Assembly (NCBI RefSeq): GCF_020829645.1
Contig: NZ_JAIVFS010000084.1
Location: 1 to 37,325 of the forward strand
Length of the DNA: 37,325 nucleotides
Origin: Nostoc mirabile CHAB5784
Lineage (GTDB): Bacteria; Cyanobacteriota; Cyanobacteriia; Cyanobacteriales; Nostocaceae
Reading direction: 5' to 3'
Under the pieces are notes generated by a model. It was given only the letters and a program-made list of their open reading frames with translations, was not told the origin of the DNA and made no database searches. Position numbers and translations under genes: made by a program. Below are positions 15,885 through 23,106 of this stretch, piece by piece. Position 1 is the first letter of the stretch. Each line of letters opens with the position of its first letter.

Positions 15885-16934
15885 CTAAACAGCACCACTG
15901 TTTCTATTAAACAGAATAGCTATAGTTTTGAAAATTAGCTTTAAATCGTACACCAAACTCCAATTTTTTTGATACTGCAAATCCAGGCGAATTACATCTT
16001 CAAAACTACGGACTGTAGACCGTCCATTAACTTGCCATTCGCCAGTCATACCGGGCTTAACATCTAAACGTTGCCACTCCGGTACTTCGTAGCGTTCCAC
16101 TTCATCAGGTGTCGGTGGTCGAGTGCCTACTAAACTCATCTCTCCTTTGAGGACGTTCCAAAATTGGGGTAATTCATCAAGACTAGTTCGCCGTAAAAAG
16201 CGCCCTATTTTGGTAATTCTGGGGTCATTCTCATTCTTGAAAAAAGCACCTTGCACTTGGTTTTTAACTTGGGATTTCTTCGCTTCCGCATCCACACACA
16301 TAGAGCGGAATTTCCAAATTTTAAACCGTTTCCCCATCCAACCACAACGGATTTGACTAAAGAAAATGGGCCCGGGATCATTAATTTGAATAGCGATCGC
16401 AATCGGAATAAATAAAATTCCTGTAATTAATAAACCGATCACTGACCCTACAATATCTAACAACCGTTTCATCCAAGATGCCACAGAAGGGTGAGTAGTG
16501 GGTAACTGCTCTACTTTGCGGGAAGTTGTCTTCCGATTATCTACTAAGTCTTCCTGTTTTATTAGCGGCGCATCATCTACAAGCTCTAAGGGAAAAACCT
16601 GATCCAATCCCGTGAGTTTTAGGACTGCCATTATTTGAGGTGTTACATTCCGCAGTGTTAATGTAATCCCTTGAGTCTGGGCGTATTTAAAATTACTAAC
16701 CAGGGCACCTAAACCACTACTATCCATAAAAATAGTTTGATGAAAGTCAATGATGATTTGCTTAGGATGTGAATTGGGCTGGATTAAGCTTTGGCAGGTT
16801 TGCTTAAAGCCTAAGGCCTCCAGCACGCTCAACCGCTTAGGCACCTGCACTATAGCCGTGTCGTTTAGGGAATTAACTGGAAAATCGACCTCTGTCGGTT
16901 GGCTAGTCATGAAGCTCTGCACTTTCGTTGCCAT
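15885..16934 (-). CDS. STAS domain fused to a bacterial sugar transferase
   Basis: This 349-aa protein joins two domains not commonly linked. Residues ~20-115 form a STAS/anti-sigma-factor-antagonist domain, with the phosphorylatable serine motif FMDSSGLGALVSNF. After a short linker, residues ~150-349 form a polyprenyl-phosphate hexose-1-phosphate transferase: a long membrane helix (RLLDIVGSVIGLLITGILFI), then PGPIFFSQIRCGWMGKRFKI, KFRSMCVDAEAK, RRTSLDELPQFWNVLKGEMS, LVGTRPP and the GMTGEWQVNGRS loop. The enzyme half transfers the first sugar phosphate to undecaprenyl phosphate in polysaccharide synthesis. The STAS half suggests control by a partner-switch kinase/phosphatase. A start at M9 (16910) is also possible; no clear ribosome binding site is seen. 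Confidence 0.92.
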   Translation of the reverse strand: MATKVQSFMTSQPTEVDFPVNSLNDTAIVQVPKRLSVLEALGFKQTCQSLIQPNSHPKQIIIDFHQTIFMDSSGLGALVSNFKYAQTQGITLTLRNVTPQIMAVLKLTGLDQVFPLELVDDAPLIKQEDLVDNRKTTSRKVEQLPTTHPSVASWMKRLLDIVGSVIGLLITGILFIPIAIAIQINDPGPIFFSQIRCGWMGKRFKIWKFRSMCVDAEAKKSQVKNQVQGAFFKNENDPRITKIGRFLRRTSLDELPQFWNVLKGEMSLVGTRPPTPDEVERYEVPEWQRLDVKPGMTGEWQVNGRSTVRSFEDVIRLDLQYQKNWSLVYDLKLIFKTIAILFNRNSGAV

Positions 16935-17131
16935 GTATAATGTAATCTGCCAAACATTATTTTGTCCTACAAAATTACCTAACCTAATATTGGAATCAGT
17001 AGTATAAGGACTAATTGCGATTTACCGGGGCTGAGATTGGAGATCGCTAGCGACGATTCACAATAGAACAAGAAGCCAAAAAACATCCTTGCTGTTGTGC
17101 CGACGCAGCGCGATCGCGTTGCTCTCATCAA

Positions 17132-17929
17132 ATGATTGCTAAAAATACGGTTACACCTAGCGCACGCCTGATTGAAATCTTTTCTGCCATTCAAGGGGAA
17201 GGACTAAATGTAGGGATGCGTCAGATATTTATTCGTTTTGCTTTGTGTGATTTGCGCTGTCATTTTTGTGATAGCGCCCACACTTGGAATGCACCTGCTA
17301 GTTGTCGGATAGAGCGATCGCCTGGATTGCGCGACTTTGAAATCCACTCTAACCCTGTCTCTCTACCCATACTAATCGAATGGGTGGAACGACAAAATCT
17401 ACCTTCTCTACACGATAGCATTAGCTTAACTGGAGGCGAACCACTTCTTCATGCCCCATTTTTAACCCAGTTTCTACCCGAAGTGCGAGCCATAACTGGT
17501 CTACCTATATACTTAGAAACTGGCGGACATCGCCCAGAACAGCTGGCAATGATTCTCCCTTATTTAGACTCTGTAGGTATGGATTTCAAATTGCCCAGTG
17601 TTAGCGGCGAAAGTCATTGGCAAGAACATGCTAAATTTCTCCAATTATGTCATGACTCATATTTAAATGTTTTTGTCAAGATAATTGTGTCTCAAAACAC
17701 AGATCCAGCCGAGTTGGAACGTTCAGTTTTGCTAGTGGCAGAGGTTAGTCCAGATATTTCAGTATTTTTACAACCTGTTACGCCTTTGCCAGTATCTGAA
17801 CAATTCTCCCCAATACCTGTGCTTGCCCCTACGGCTGATCAAGTTTTGATGTGGCAAGCTTTGATGAAAGGCTTTCTCAAGCATGTGCGTGTGATCCCTC
17901 AGACGCATAAAATGCTGAACCAACTGTAA
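17132..17929 (+). CDS. queE: 7-carboxy-7-deazaguanine synthase
   Basis: QueE is a radical-SAM enzyme that rearranges 6-carboxytetrahydropterin to 7-carboxy-7-deazaguanine in the queuosine/deazapurine pathway. The iron-sulfur cluster ligands are in CDLRCHFCD (C39, C43, C46, a C-x3-C-x2-C spacing), and the SAM-binding SLTGGEPLLH stretch follows. The N-terminal EIFSAIQGEGLNVGMRQIFI and C-terminal KHVRVIPQTHKML are family features. Length of 265 aa is within the cyanobacterial range. The gene starts at ATG 17132 without an obvious ribosome binding site. Confidence 0.93.
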   Translation: MIAKNTVTPSARLIEIFSAIQGEGLNVGMRQIFIRFALCDLRCHFCDSAHTWNAPASCRIERSPGLRDFEIHSNPVSLPILIEWVERQNLPSLHDSISLTGGEPLLHAPFLTQFLPEVRAITGLPIYLETGGHRPEQLAMILPYLDSVGMDFKLPSVSGESHWQEHAKFLQLCHDSYLNVFVKIIVSQNTDPAELERSVLLVAEVSPDISVFLQPVTPLPVSEQFSPIPVLAPTADQVLMWQALMKGFLKHVRVIPQTHKMLNQL

Positions 17930-18102
17930 AAATGTCTGTAAAATTTGAGTTTGATAAAGATGTAGTCAAGGAAAAACCAAGATTTTATGAAATGTTAATG
18001 TCAACCTGATTTATTATTATATTCGGTGCAACAAAGCCGAGCGCGTTGTCCCATAGATTAATATTCCGAAAATTTCCTTGTTATCTATGGACTTTCACCA
18101 TC

Positions 18103-18342
18103 ATGTTGACTTGCTTGGATATTTCACCTCTTTTTCTTGCACAGACCTCTTCATCTAGCTCGGATAACACAATCACATTAATATTTGTTGCTCTGTTTCT
18201 AGGTCTGTTTGTTTGGAGTCTTGCTTGGGTTTACAGTGATGCTGAACGTCGTGGTAAGTCTGGTTGTCTTGTTGTTCTGATAATTTTATTTTTCGGTTGG
18301 CCAATAAGTCTTCTTTTTTGGCTTGTCTTCAGACCTGGATGA
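18103..18342 (+). CDS. Small membrane protein, PLDc_N-like
   Basis: From the ATG at 18103 (the frame stays open upstream to a TTG at 18046) the protein is about 79 aa: a short hydrophobic stretch, a Ser-rich segment, then two membrane helices around VYSDAERRGKSGCL. The pattern helix, short DAExRG loop, helix, WLVFRPG resembles the PLDc_N (phospholipase D N-terminal-like) small membrane domain. The role is unknown. It lies in a gap between queE and the DUF3318 gene. Confidence 0.55.
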   Translation: MLTCLDISPLFLAQTSSSSSDNTITLIFVALFLGLFVWSLAWVYSDAERRGKSGCLVVLIILFFGWPISLLFWLVFRPG

Positions 18343-18457
18343 AGATTAAGCGATTAAGCTACTGGGATAGTGCGTCTAGTAGCGAAACTTAAGTCGGGTG
18401 TTCATGTTGAAGCAATTACAAAGGGTTTGTACCCAACGCCTAATGAAGGCAGTGCTG

Positions 18458-18486
18458 TTTCAGGTAGGTTTAAATCCCTACTTGAA
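18458..18486. repeat. Hairpin repeat downstream of the small membrane protein gene
   Basis: TTTCAGGTAGG, spacer and CCCTACTTGAAA form an 11-bp imperfect stem. It lies between two convergent genes and may mark the end of one transcript. Confidence 0.5.
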
Positions 18487-18531
18487 ACATAGTTATGAAT
18501 TATCAATTTCTAAAATTAATCTAGGCATTTT

Positions 18532-18556
18532 GTTGGGTAGGTATTGCCCACCCAAC
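18532..18556 (-). terminator. Possible 3' hairpin of the DUF3318 gene
   Basis: On the minus strand GTTGGGTGGG, loop CAATA and CCTACCCAAC form a stem of about 10 bp, followed by AAAATG. This GTTGGGTGGGCAAT-type palindrome is a common dispersed cyanobacterial repeat, so it may not be a true terminator. Confidence 0.5.
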
Positions 18557-18570
18557 TTACTTTATGGTTT

Positions 18571-19215
18571 CTACAGTGCGCCCTCATCTGGAGTTTTAGA
18601 TTTAGCTTTTGCTTTATTAGCACTGCGTTTGAGGGCAGAGAGCCTTGCTTCGTATTTCGACCGTTGGCGCTTACTAGGAGTATTGTCAATCAGGGTTTTC
18701 AAGGCGCTACCGAGGCTCTTGTAGGCATTGGGGAGGCTATAACCAAAACGAGTTGCCAAAGCGATCGCTTTCTCATCAGCATTGAGCAATTCTCTCAGTT
18801 GCTTTTCCCCATTATTCTTTTGGTACAGTCGCCAGCCTGACACACCACACAGCGACAAAGCTAACACCAGAAGCAATCCATCTTGTACCCACAATTCGCC
18901 TACAGCACCACCTAAACCGATGGCTAGTGCTGCCATTTCCCAACCATCTTTAGGAATCGTGTCATTTTGAACGCGAGCAACTTCATGCCAGAACAGCAGA
19001 TTACGCTGATCCATTGCGAGGGCATCCCATTTCACCAGGTCAATTTGAATTTCTACCTGGTCTTTACCAATTTCTTCGCAACGAACCAGGGGTGGATTGA
19101 CCTCAGTTGTGCCTTCAACCGTGACCCAGCTCTGTAATTCTGGCGGTAGTAAGCCTTTCAACCGCCGTAGTTCACTCATTTCCGCTTTGGCAGAGGAGGT
19201 TGCATAGGATGTCAT
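18571..19215 (-). CDS. DUF3318 domain-containing protein
   Basis: A 214-aa cyanobacterial protein of unknown function. The N-terminus MSELRRLKGLLPPELQSWV and the WHEVARVQND stretch are typical of DUF3318. Two hydrophobic segments (LAIGLGGAVGELWVQDG and LLLVLALSLCGVSGWRLY, about residues 97-132) suggest membrane anchoring. The C-terminal third is basic (KRQRSKYEARLSALKRSANK). It lies on the minus strand downstream of the YbjN-like gene. Confidence 0.85.
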   Translation of the reverse strand: MTSYATSSAKAEMSELRRLKGLLPPELQSWVTVEGTTEVNPPLVRCEEIGKDQVEIQIDLVKWDALAMDQRNLLFWHEVARVQNDTIPKDGWEMAALAIGLGGAVGELWVQDGLLLVLALSLCGVSGWRLYQKNNGEKQLRELLNADEKAIALATRFGYSLPNAYKSLGSALKTLIDNTPSKRQRSKYEARLSALKRSANKAKAKSKTPDEGAL

Positions 19216-19292
19216 AATATCCAGCCCCAGAAAATTTCAGTATATAGTGAGGGTATCACTTTGGAGTATAGCTATTTAAGTGATGATCCGTC

Positions 19293-19850
19293 TCAGTCGC
19301 TCTTAAAACTTCCTCGCTTTTTTCGCGCTTCCATTGCTTTTTCTAGCAAATCTAGCAATCCTGGGGCTTCTTCTTGGATACTGAGTAACAGTCTTTCCCC
19401 AAGTTCTATATTCCCCGGATCAAAACCTGTTGCCATCACTTCTTTCAGGCGAGGTATTGCTATGCTATCCACAATCTGAATTAACCCACTCAGACAACGG
19501 TGAAATTGTTTTTCTGTGAGAATCGAGTCTTCTAGAGGAAACTCAATAATGGCACGGATTTCGCCATCGGATGGGTCATACTCCCATTGCAACATTTTGG
19601 TTTCCCAGGAAATGGCAAGCATTGTCTGGAGGATAACTCCCTTGTGAGGATGGTCTTGAATTCCTGCCATAACTTGAGGGGCAAATACCCGGAAAAATTT
19701 TCCCTCTTCATCCAACTGGACAACTATTAGGAAATCTTCTAGGTTATCAGCCTCCACGCCTGTTATAATTCGGTCTTCTTCATCATCAAAACGGTAGTCC
19801 CAACCAAGGTTGTCTAAATAGTTGGCAATCTGTTTGAGGTTAGCTCCCAT
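19293..19850 (-). CDS. YbjN/CesT-like protein
   Basis: A 185-aa protein whose fold resembles the YbjN/CesT (type III chaperone-like) family: NLEDFLIVVQLDEEGKFFRV and LQTMLAISWETKMLQWEYDP alternate strand and helix, with a long C-terminal helix (LLDLLEKAMEARKKRGSF). A GAGG ribosome binding site stands six bases before the ATG. Such genes are common in cyanobacteria; I know of no defined role. Confidence 0.75.
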   Translation of the reverse strand: MGANLKQIANYLDNLGWDYRFDDEEDRIITGVEADNLEDFLIVVQLDEEGKFFRVFAPQVMAGIQDHPHKGVILQTMLAISWETKMLQWEYDPSDGEIRAIIEFPLEDSILTEKQFHRCLSGLIQIVDSIAIPRLKEVMATGFDPGNIELGERLLLSIQEEAPGLLDLLEKAMEARKKRGSFKSD

Positions 19851-19969
19851 AAAAGCCTCATAAGGAACGTGGAGCAGTTGTTACCAGACCTAGTTTAACC
19901 TGCTAGGGGTAGTTGTTTAGGTTGGTGTGGCTACAAGCGATCGCATAGAAGTATGCAATTAGGGTATTG

Positions 19970-20021
19970 GGCATCCCTTCGGCATCCCTTCGGCAACGCT
20001 TGGCACAAGTCGGCACAAGTC
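19970..20021 (+). repeat. Two short tandem repeats
   Basis: GGCATCCCTTC occurs twice in tandem (19970-19991) and GGCACAAGTC twice in tandem (20002-20021). Confidence 0.8.
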
Positions 20022-20417
20022 GCTCAGGGCAAGTGGGCATGGGGCATTGAGCATAGGAAAATATAGATCATCGTTCGGCGCTGTGAATGATATTTTCTGA
20101 AAGACCCTTGCTCATTATTAAAGAAGCGAAAATCACTATTTTTAAAACCTTACCCAGTCAAGGATATGGCACTAACTTGCTTAAATTTTAATATTTTCTT
20201 CTAGGTTGAATGAATGTATTGCTAGACTTGCATGGTGGCAGGATTTTAAATCAAACTTGAAAGCTGAAGCCAAGTTGAGATAATTTCTACGTCGCATCTG
20301 AGGCTTTTGAAAATATAAGTAAAAACTTAAAGTACCGTTTTTAAAAGCCAATAAATATAGCACAGAGACTGGTAGAGTTTTATATTACAAGCAACAAATT
20401 GTTTTCACTGCATCATT

Positions 20418-20431
20418 GTAGTGAACAATAC
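20418..20431 (+). promoter_or_regulatory. Perfect GTA-N8-TAC (NtcA-type) site upstream of natF
   Basis: GTAGTGAACAATAC matches the NtcA consensus GTA-N8-TAC exactly. NtcA is the global nitrogen regulator of cyanobacteria and amino-acid transporters are plausible targets. The site ends only 20 bases before the natF ATG, so a classical class II promoter 22 bases upstream of the -10 box would start inside the gene. It might instead act as a repressor site, or be chance. Confidence 0.4.
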
Positions 20432-20451
20432 ATTTTTATTGTCGAGTATCA

Positions 20452-21540
20452 ATGAAGTTTATGCGTAAATCAGCTTTAATTCTAGCGATCGCACCTCTAG
20501 TCTTTGCGATCGCTGCTTGTGGTGGAGATTCAGGACAAACAGCAAATACACCAGGCACTCCAGGCAGTAATCCAGCAGCACCAGCAACTAGAAATCGCTG
20601 GGATAATATTAAAAGCCGTGGTCAGATAATTTGCGGTGTCAGTGGTGAAGTACCAGGGTTTAGCTTTGTGGGAACTGATGGTAAATATAGCGGCATTGAT
20701 GTGGATGTCTGTCGCGCCATCGCCGCAGCTTTATTTGACAACCCAGATGCAGTAGAATTTCGCAATCTCAATTCCAAAGAGCGGTTTACAGCTTTGCAAA
20801 CTGGCGAAGTAGATGTTCTCAGCCGCAATACTACCTGGACACTTAGCCGCGATAGCTCTGTAGGTCTAGAATTTGCACCTGTGGTCTTTTACGACGGACA
20901 AGCCATAATGGTTCGCAAAAATAGCAACATTAAGTCACTGGCAGACCTGAAGGATAAAGCAATCTGCGTTCAAACTGGTACGACTACCGAACAAAACTTA
21001 GCAGACCAAATGCGGAAAAGGGGCATCACTTACAAACCCGTTGTCTTTGAAGACGTTAACGTTACCTTTGCTACTTATACCGAAGGTCGTTGCGATGGCA
21101 TTACAGCTGACCGTTCAGCATTAGTTTCGCGGGGGACAATTTTACCCAAACCAGAAGATAACGTGATTCTCAATGAAGTGATATCTTCAGAACCCCTTGC
21201 ACCAGCAGTTGCTAAAGGGGATATTAAATGGGGAGATGCTGTTAAGTGGGTGGTTTATTCCCTAGTAAAAGCTGAAGAGTTGGGCATTACTTCTCAGAAT
21301 GTAGGTCAGTTCGCCACTAGTACTGATCCAGATGTTAAGCGCTTTTTAGGAACCGAAGGCAACCTTGGCGAAGGACTCGGCTTAACAAACGATTTTGCAA
21401 CCAGAATAATTAAGCACGTTGGTAACTACGCCGAAATTTACGATCGCAACCTCGGCCCCAAGACAAAACTCAATCTAGCTCGTGGTCAAAATCAACTTTG
21501 GAGCAAAGGCGGACTGCTTTATTCTCCGCCGTTTCGGTAG
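20452..21540 (+). CDS. natF: Amino-acid ABC transporter, substrate-binding lipoprotein
   Basis: A 362-aa periplasmic binding protein of the SBP_bac_3 family. It starts with a lipoprotein signal peptide whose lipobox ends AIAAC (C23), followed by a Gly/Ala/Pro-rich tether. The family motifs CGVSGEVPGFSFVGTDGKYS, GIDVDVCRAIAAALF and TGEVDVLSRNTTWTLSRD follow. In Anabaena the N-II system (NatF-NatG-NatH with BgtA) takes up acidic and neutral amino acids, and this gene cluster has the same order. I rely on gene order and the family match for the symbol. An alternative start is M4 (20461). Confidence 0.9.
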   Translation: MKFMRKSALILAIAPLVFAIAACGGDSGQTANTPGTPGSNPAAPATRNRWDNIKSRGQIICGVSGEVPGFSFVGTDGKYSGIDVDVCRAIAAALFDNPDAVEFRNLNSKERFTALQTGEVDVLSRNTTWTLSRDSSVGLEFAPVVFYDGQAIMVRKNSNIKSLADLKDKAICVQTGTTTEQNLADQMRKRGITYKPVVFEDVNVTFATYTEGRCDGITADRSALVSRGTILPKPEDNVILNEVISSEPLAPAVAKGDIKWGDAVKWVVYSLVKAEELGITSQNVGQFATSTDPDVKRFLGTEGNLGEGLGLTNDFATRIIKHVGNYAEIYDRNLGPKTKLNLARGQNQLWSKGGLLYSPPFR

Positions 21541-21561
21541 AAGGGGCAGGGGGAGAAATCA

Positions 21562-21589
21562 ATTCAAAATTCAAAATTCAAAATTCAAA
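21562..21589 (+). repeat. Four ATTCAAA heptads
   Basis: Four perfect ATTCAAA units in tandem after the natF stop codon, a classic cyanobacterial short tandemly repeated repetitive sequence. Confidence 0.9.
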
Positions 21590-21666
21590 ATTAAAGAACT
21601 TGTGCCTCCAGCAAGACAGTAAGAACTGCCTCTTCTTTCCCAATGCCCCATGCCCAATGACTAATA

Positions 21667-21755
21667 GGACTTACGCAAGAGTTACGGAATAACGAACCAC
21701 AGAGGCGCAGAGTACACGGAGAAATCAGAGTTTGAGAGATATTTTGCGTAAGTCC
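21667..21755. mobile_element. 89-bp MITE, TA-flanked (copy 2)
   Basis: GGACTTACGCAA at one end and TTGCGTAAGTCC at the other, flanked by TA at 21665-21666 and 21756-21757. It is the reverse complement of the copy at 9358-9447 except for a central 6-to-5-base difference. It lies in the natF-natG gap, inserted in a heptad-type repeat tract (ACTAATA before, AACTAATAACAAATGAC after). Confidence 0.9.
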
Positions 21756-21775
21756 TAACTAATAACAAATGACAA

Positions 21776-22693
21776 ATGACTAATTCTATATGGCGTGATG
21801 TTCGTTTTTGGCGCATTGCTTTACAACTCATTGCTGTATTTTTAGCAGCAGTTGTAATAGTAATACTGTGGGGCAATCTCCAGCGCAATTTGCGGCAATT
21901 GGGTATTCCGTTTGGATTTGATTTTCTTAAGCAACAAGCGTCTTTTGATATTGGCGAGACGCTGATTAGCTACAAACCCACTGACACCTACAGTCATGCT
22001 TTGTGGGTGGGGTTAATTAACTCCTTGCGGGTGGCGATCGCAGGGATTTTTCTGACAACCATTGTAGGGGTAAGTGCTGGGATTGCCCGACTTTCTGACA
22101 ACTGGCTGGTGCGGAATATCACAATGGTTTATGTAGAAGTTTTCCGCAATACGCCCTTACTGCTGCAATTGCTGTTTTGGTACTTTGCTGTTTTTCTTAG
22201 TTTCCCCAAAACAGGAAATCAGATATCTCTTTGGGGCTTTATTAGCATTAGTCAAAATGGCTTAGAACTTCCTTGGTTTACCCTATCACCAGAGTTTTCG
22301 GCTTTGCTGTTGGGATTAACTTTTTATACAGGCGCGTTTATTGCGGAAATTGTCCGGGGTGGGATTCAATCAGTACCAAAGGGACAATGGGAAGCAGCGC
22401 GATCGCTAGGATTAAAACCAGGGTTAGCAATACGGCTGGTGATTTTTCCTCAAGCTTTGCGGGTAATCATTCCACCGTTGACGAGTCAATATCTTAATTT
22501 GACGAAAAATACCAGTTTAGCGATCGCGATCGGCTACCCCGATATTTATTTTGTCGCCTCCACCACCTTTAACCAAACGGGGAAAGCCGTAGAAGTGATA
22601 TTACTGATTATGCTCACCTATCTCACCCTAAGTTTGACTATCTCTGTAGTTATGAATTTATTCAATCGCAGTGTGCAAATTAAAGAGAGATGA
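21776..22693 (+). CDS. natG: Amino-acid ABC transporter permease NatG
   Basis: A 305-aa inner-membrane permease of the HisM/GlnP type. Several membrane helices flank the EAA-loop signature, seen here as EAARSLGLKPGLAIRLVIFP near residue 205 with the following QALRVIIPPLTSQYLNLTKN. VYVEVFRNTPLLLQLLFWYF is the conserved family helix. The start codon (ATGACTAATTC) lies at the edge of an AATGACAAATGACT heptad repeat, and no ribosome binding site is seen. Its stop codon overlaps, as ATGA, the start of the minisatellite ORF. Confidence 0.92.
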   Translation: MTNSIWRDVRFWRIALQLIAVFLAAVVIVILWGNLQRNLRQLGIPFGFDFLKQQASFDIGETLISYKPTDTYSHALWVGLINSLRVAIAGIFLTTIVGVSAGIARLSDNWLVRNITMVYVEVFRNTPLLLQLLFWYFAVFLSFPKTGNQISLWGFISISQNGLELPWFTLSPEFSALLLGLTFYTGAFIAEIVRGGIQSVPKGQWEAARSLGLKPGLAIRLVIFPQALRVIIPPLTSQYLNLTKNTSLAIAIGYPDIYFVASTTFNQTGKAVEVILLIMLTYLTLSLTISVVMNLFNRSVQIKER

Positions 22694-23004
22694 GGGGAAT
22701 GGGGGAGATGAGGGGGACAAGGAAGCAGTTGAACTCGGAAGTTGCACCTCTGAACTCGGAAGTTGAGCCTCTGAACTCGGAAGTTGAGCCTTTGAACTCG
22801 AAAGTTGAACCTCTGAACTCGGAAGTTGAACCTCTGAACTCGGAAGTTGAGCCTCTGAACTCGGAAGTTGCACCTTTGAACTCGGAAGTTGCACCTTTGA
22901 ACTCGGAAGTTGAGCCTTTGAACTCGGAAGTCGCACCTCTGAACTCGGAAGTCGCACCTCTGAACTCGGAAGTTGCACCTTTAAAGTTGAAATATGAGTT
23001 TTGA
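22690..23004 (+). CDS. ORF made of 21-bp repeats, overlapping the natG stop
   Basis: This 104-aa frame starts with the ATG that overlaps the natG stop as ATGA, and reads a short Met/Gly lead then repeated LNSEVEP/LNSEVAP heptapeptides. Because 21 is divisible by 3 every frame and both strands stay open, so the open frame is not evidence of coding. Translational coupling with natG would make it a real small repetitive peptide; equally it may be just minisatellite DNA. I record it because the start geometry is typical of coupled genes. Confidence 0.3.
   Translation: MRGMGEMRGTRKQLNSEVAPLNSEVEPLNSEVEPLNSKVEPLNSEVEPLNSEVEPLNSEVAPLNSEVAPLNSEVEPLNSEVAPLNSEVAPLNSEVAPLKLKYEF
22731..22982 (+). repeat. 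21-bp minisatellite, 12 units
   Basis: Twelve full units of GAACTCGGAAGTTGNNCCTYT run from 22731 to 22982 without a gap. Units differ mostly at positions 13 and 15-20 (TTGCACC, TTGAGCC, TTGAACC, TCGCACC), with one GAACTCGAAAG variant. A partial unit (AAAGTTGAAA) follows. Such arrays vary in copy number by slippage. Confidence 0.97.
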
Positions 23005-23106
23005 CCAATAACAAATGACCAATGACAAATGACAAATGACAAATGACCAATGACAAATGACAAATGACCAATGACAAATGACAAATGACCAATGACAAAT
23101 GACAAA
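23003..23106 (+). repeat. Heptad array (TGACAAA/TGACCAA)
   Basis: About 14 tandem heptads alternate TGACAAA and TGACCAA up to and through the natH start codon. The minisatellite ends about 20 bases before it. Confidence 0.92.

Larger units (their letters stand above)
19851..20451. other. Long intergenic region upstream of natF
   Basis: No gene is supported in this 601-bp gap. It has tandem copies of GGCATCCCTTC (19970-19991) and GGCACAAGTC (20002-20021), followed by GGGCATGGGGCATTGAGCAT-type repeat. The 3' part is AT-rich and should hold the natF promoter, including the palindromic site at 20418-20431. Confidence 0.55.

Noticed and set aside
20181..20363. 60-codon minus-strand frame upstream of natF
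   Set aside because: AT-rich, no ribosome binding site and no family features.
22731..22982. CRISPR array
   Set aside because: Units of 21 bp are contiguous, with no spacers of unique sequence and no cas genes.
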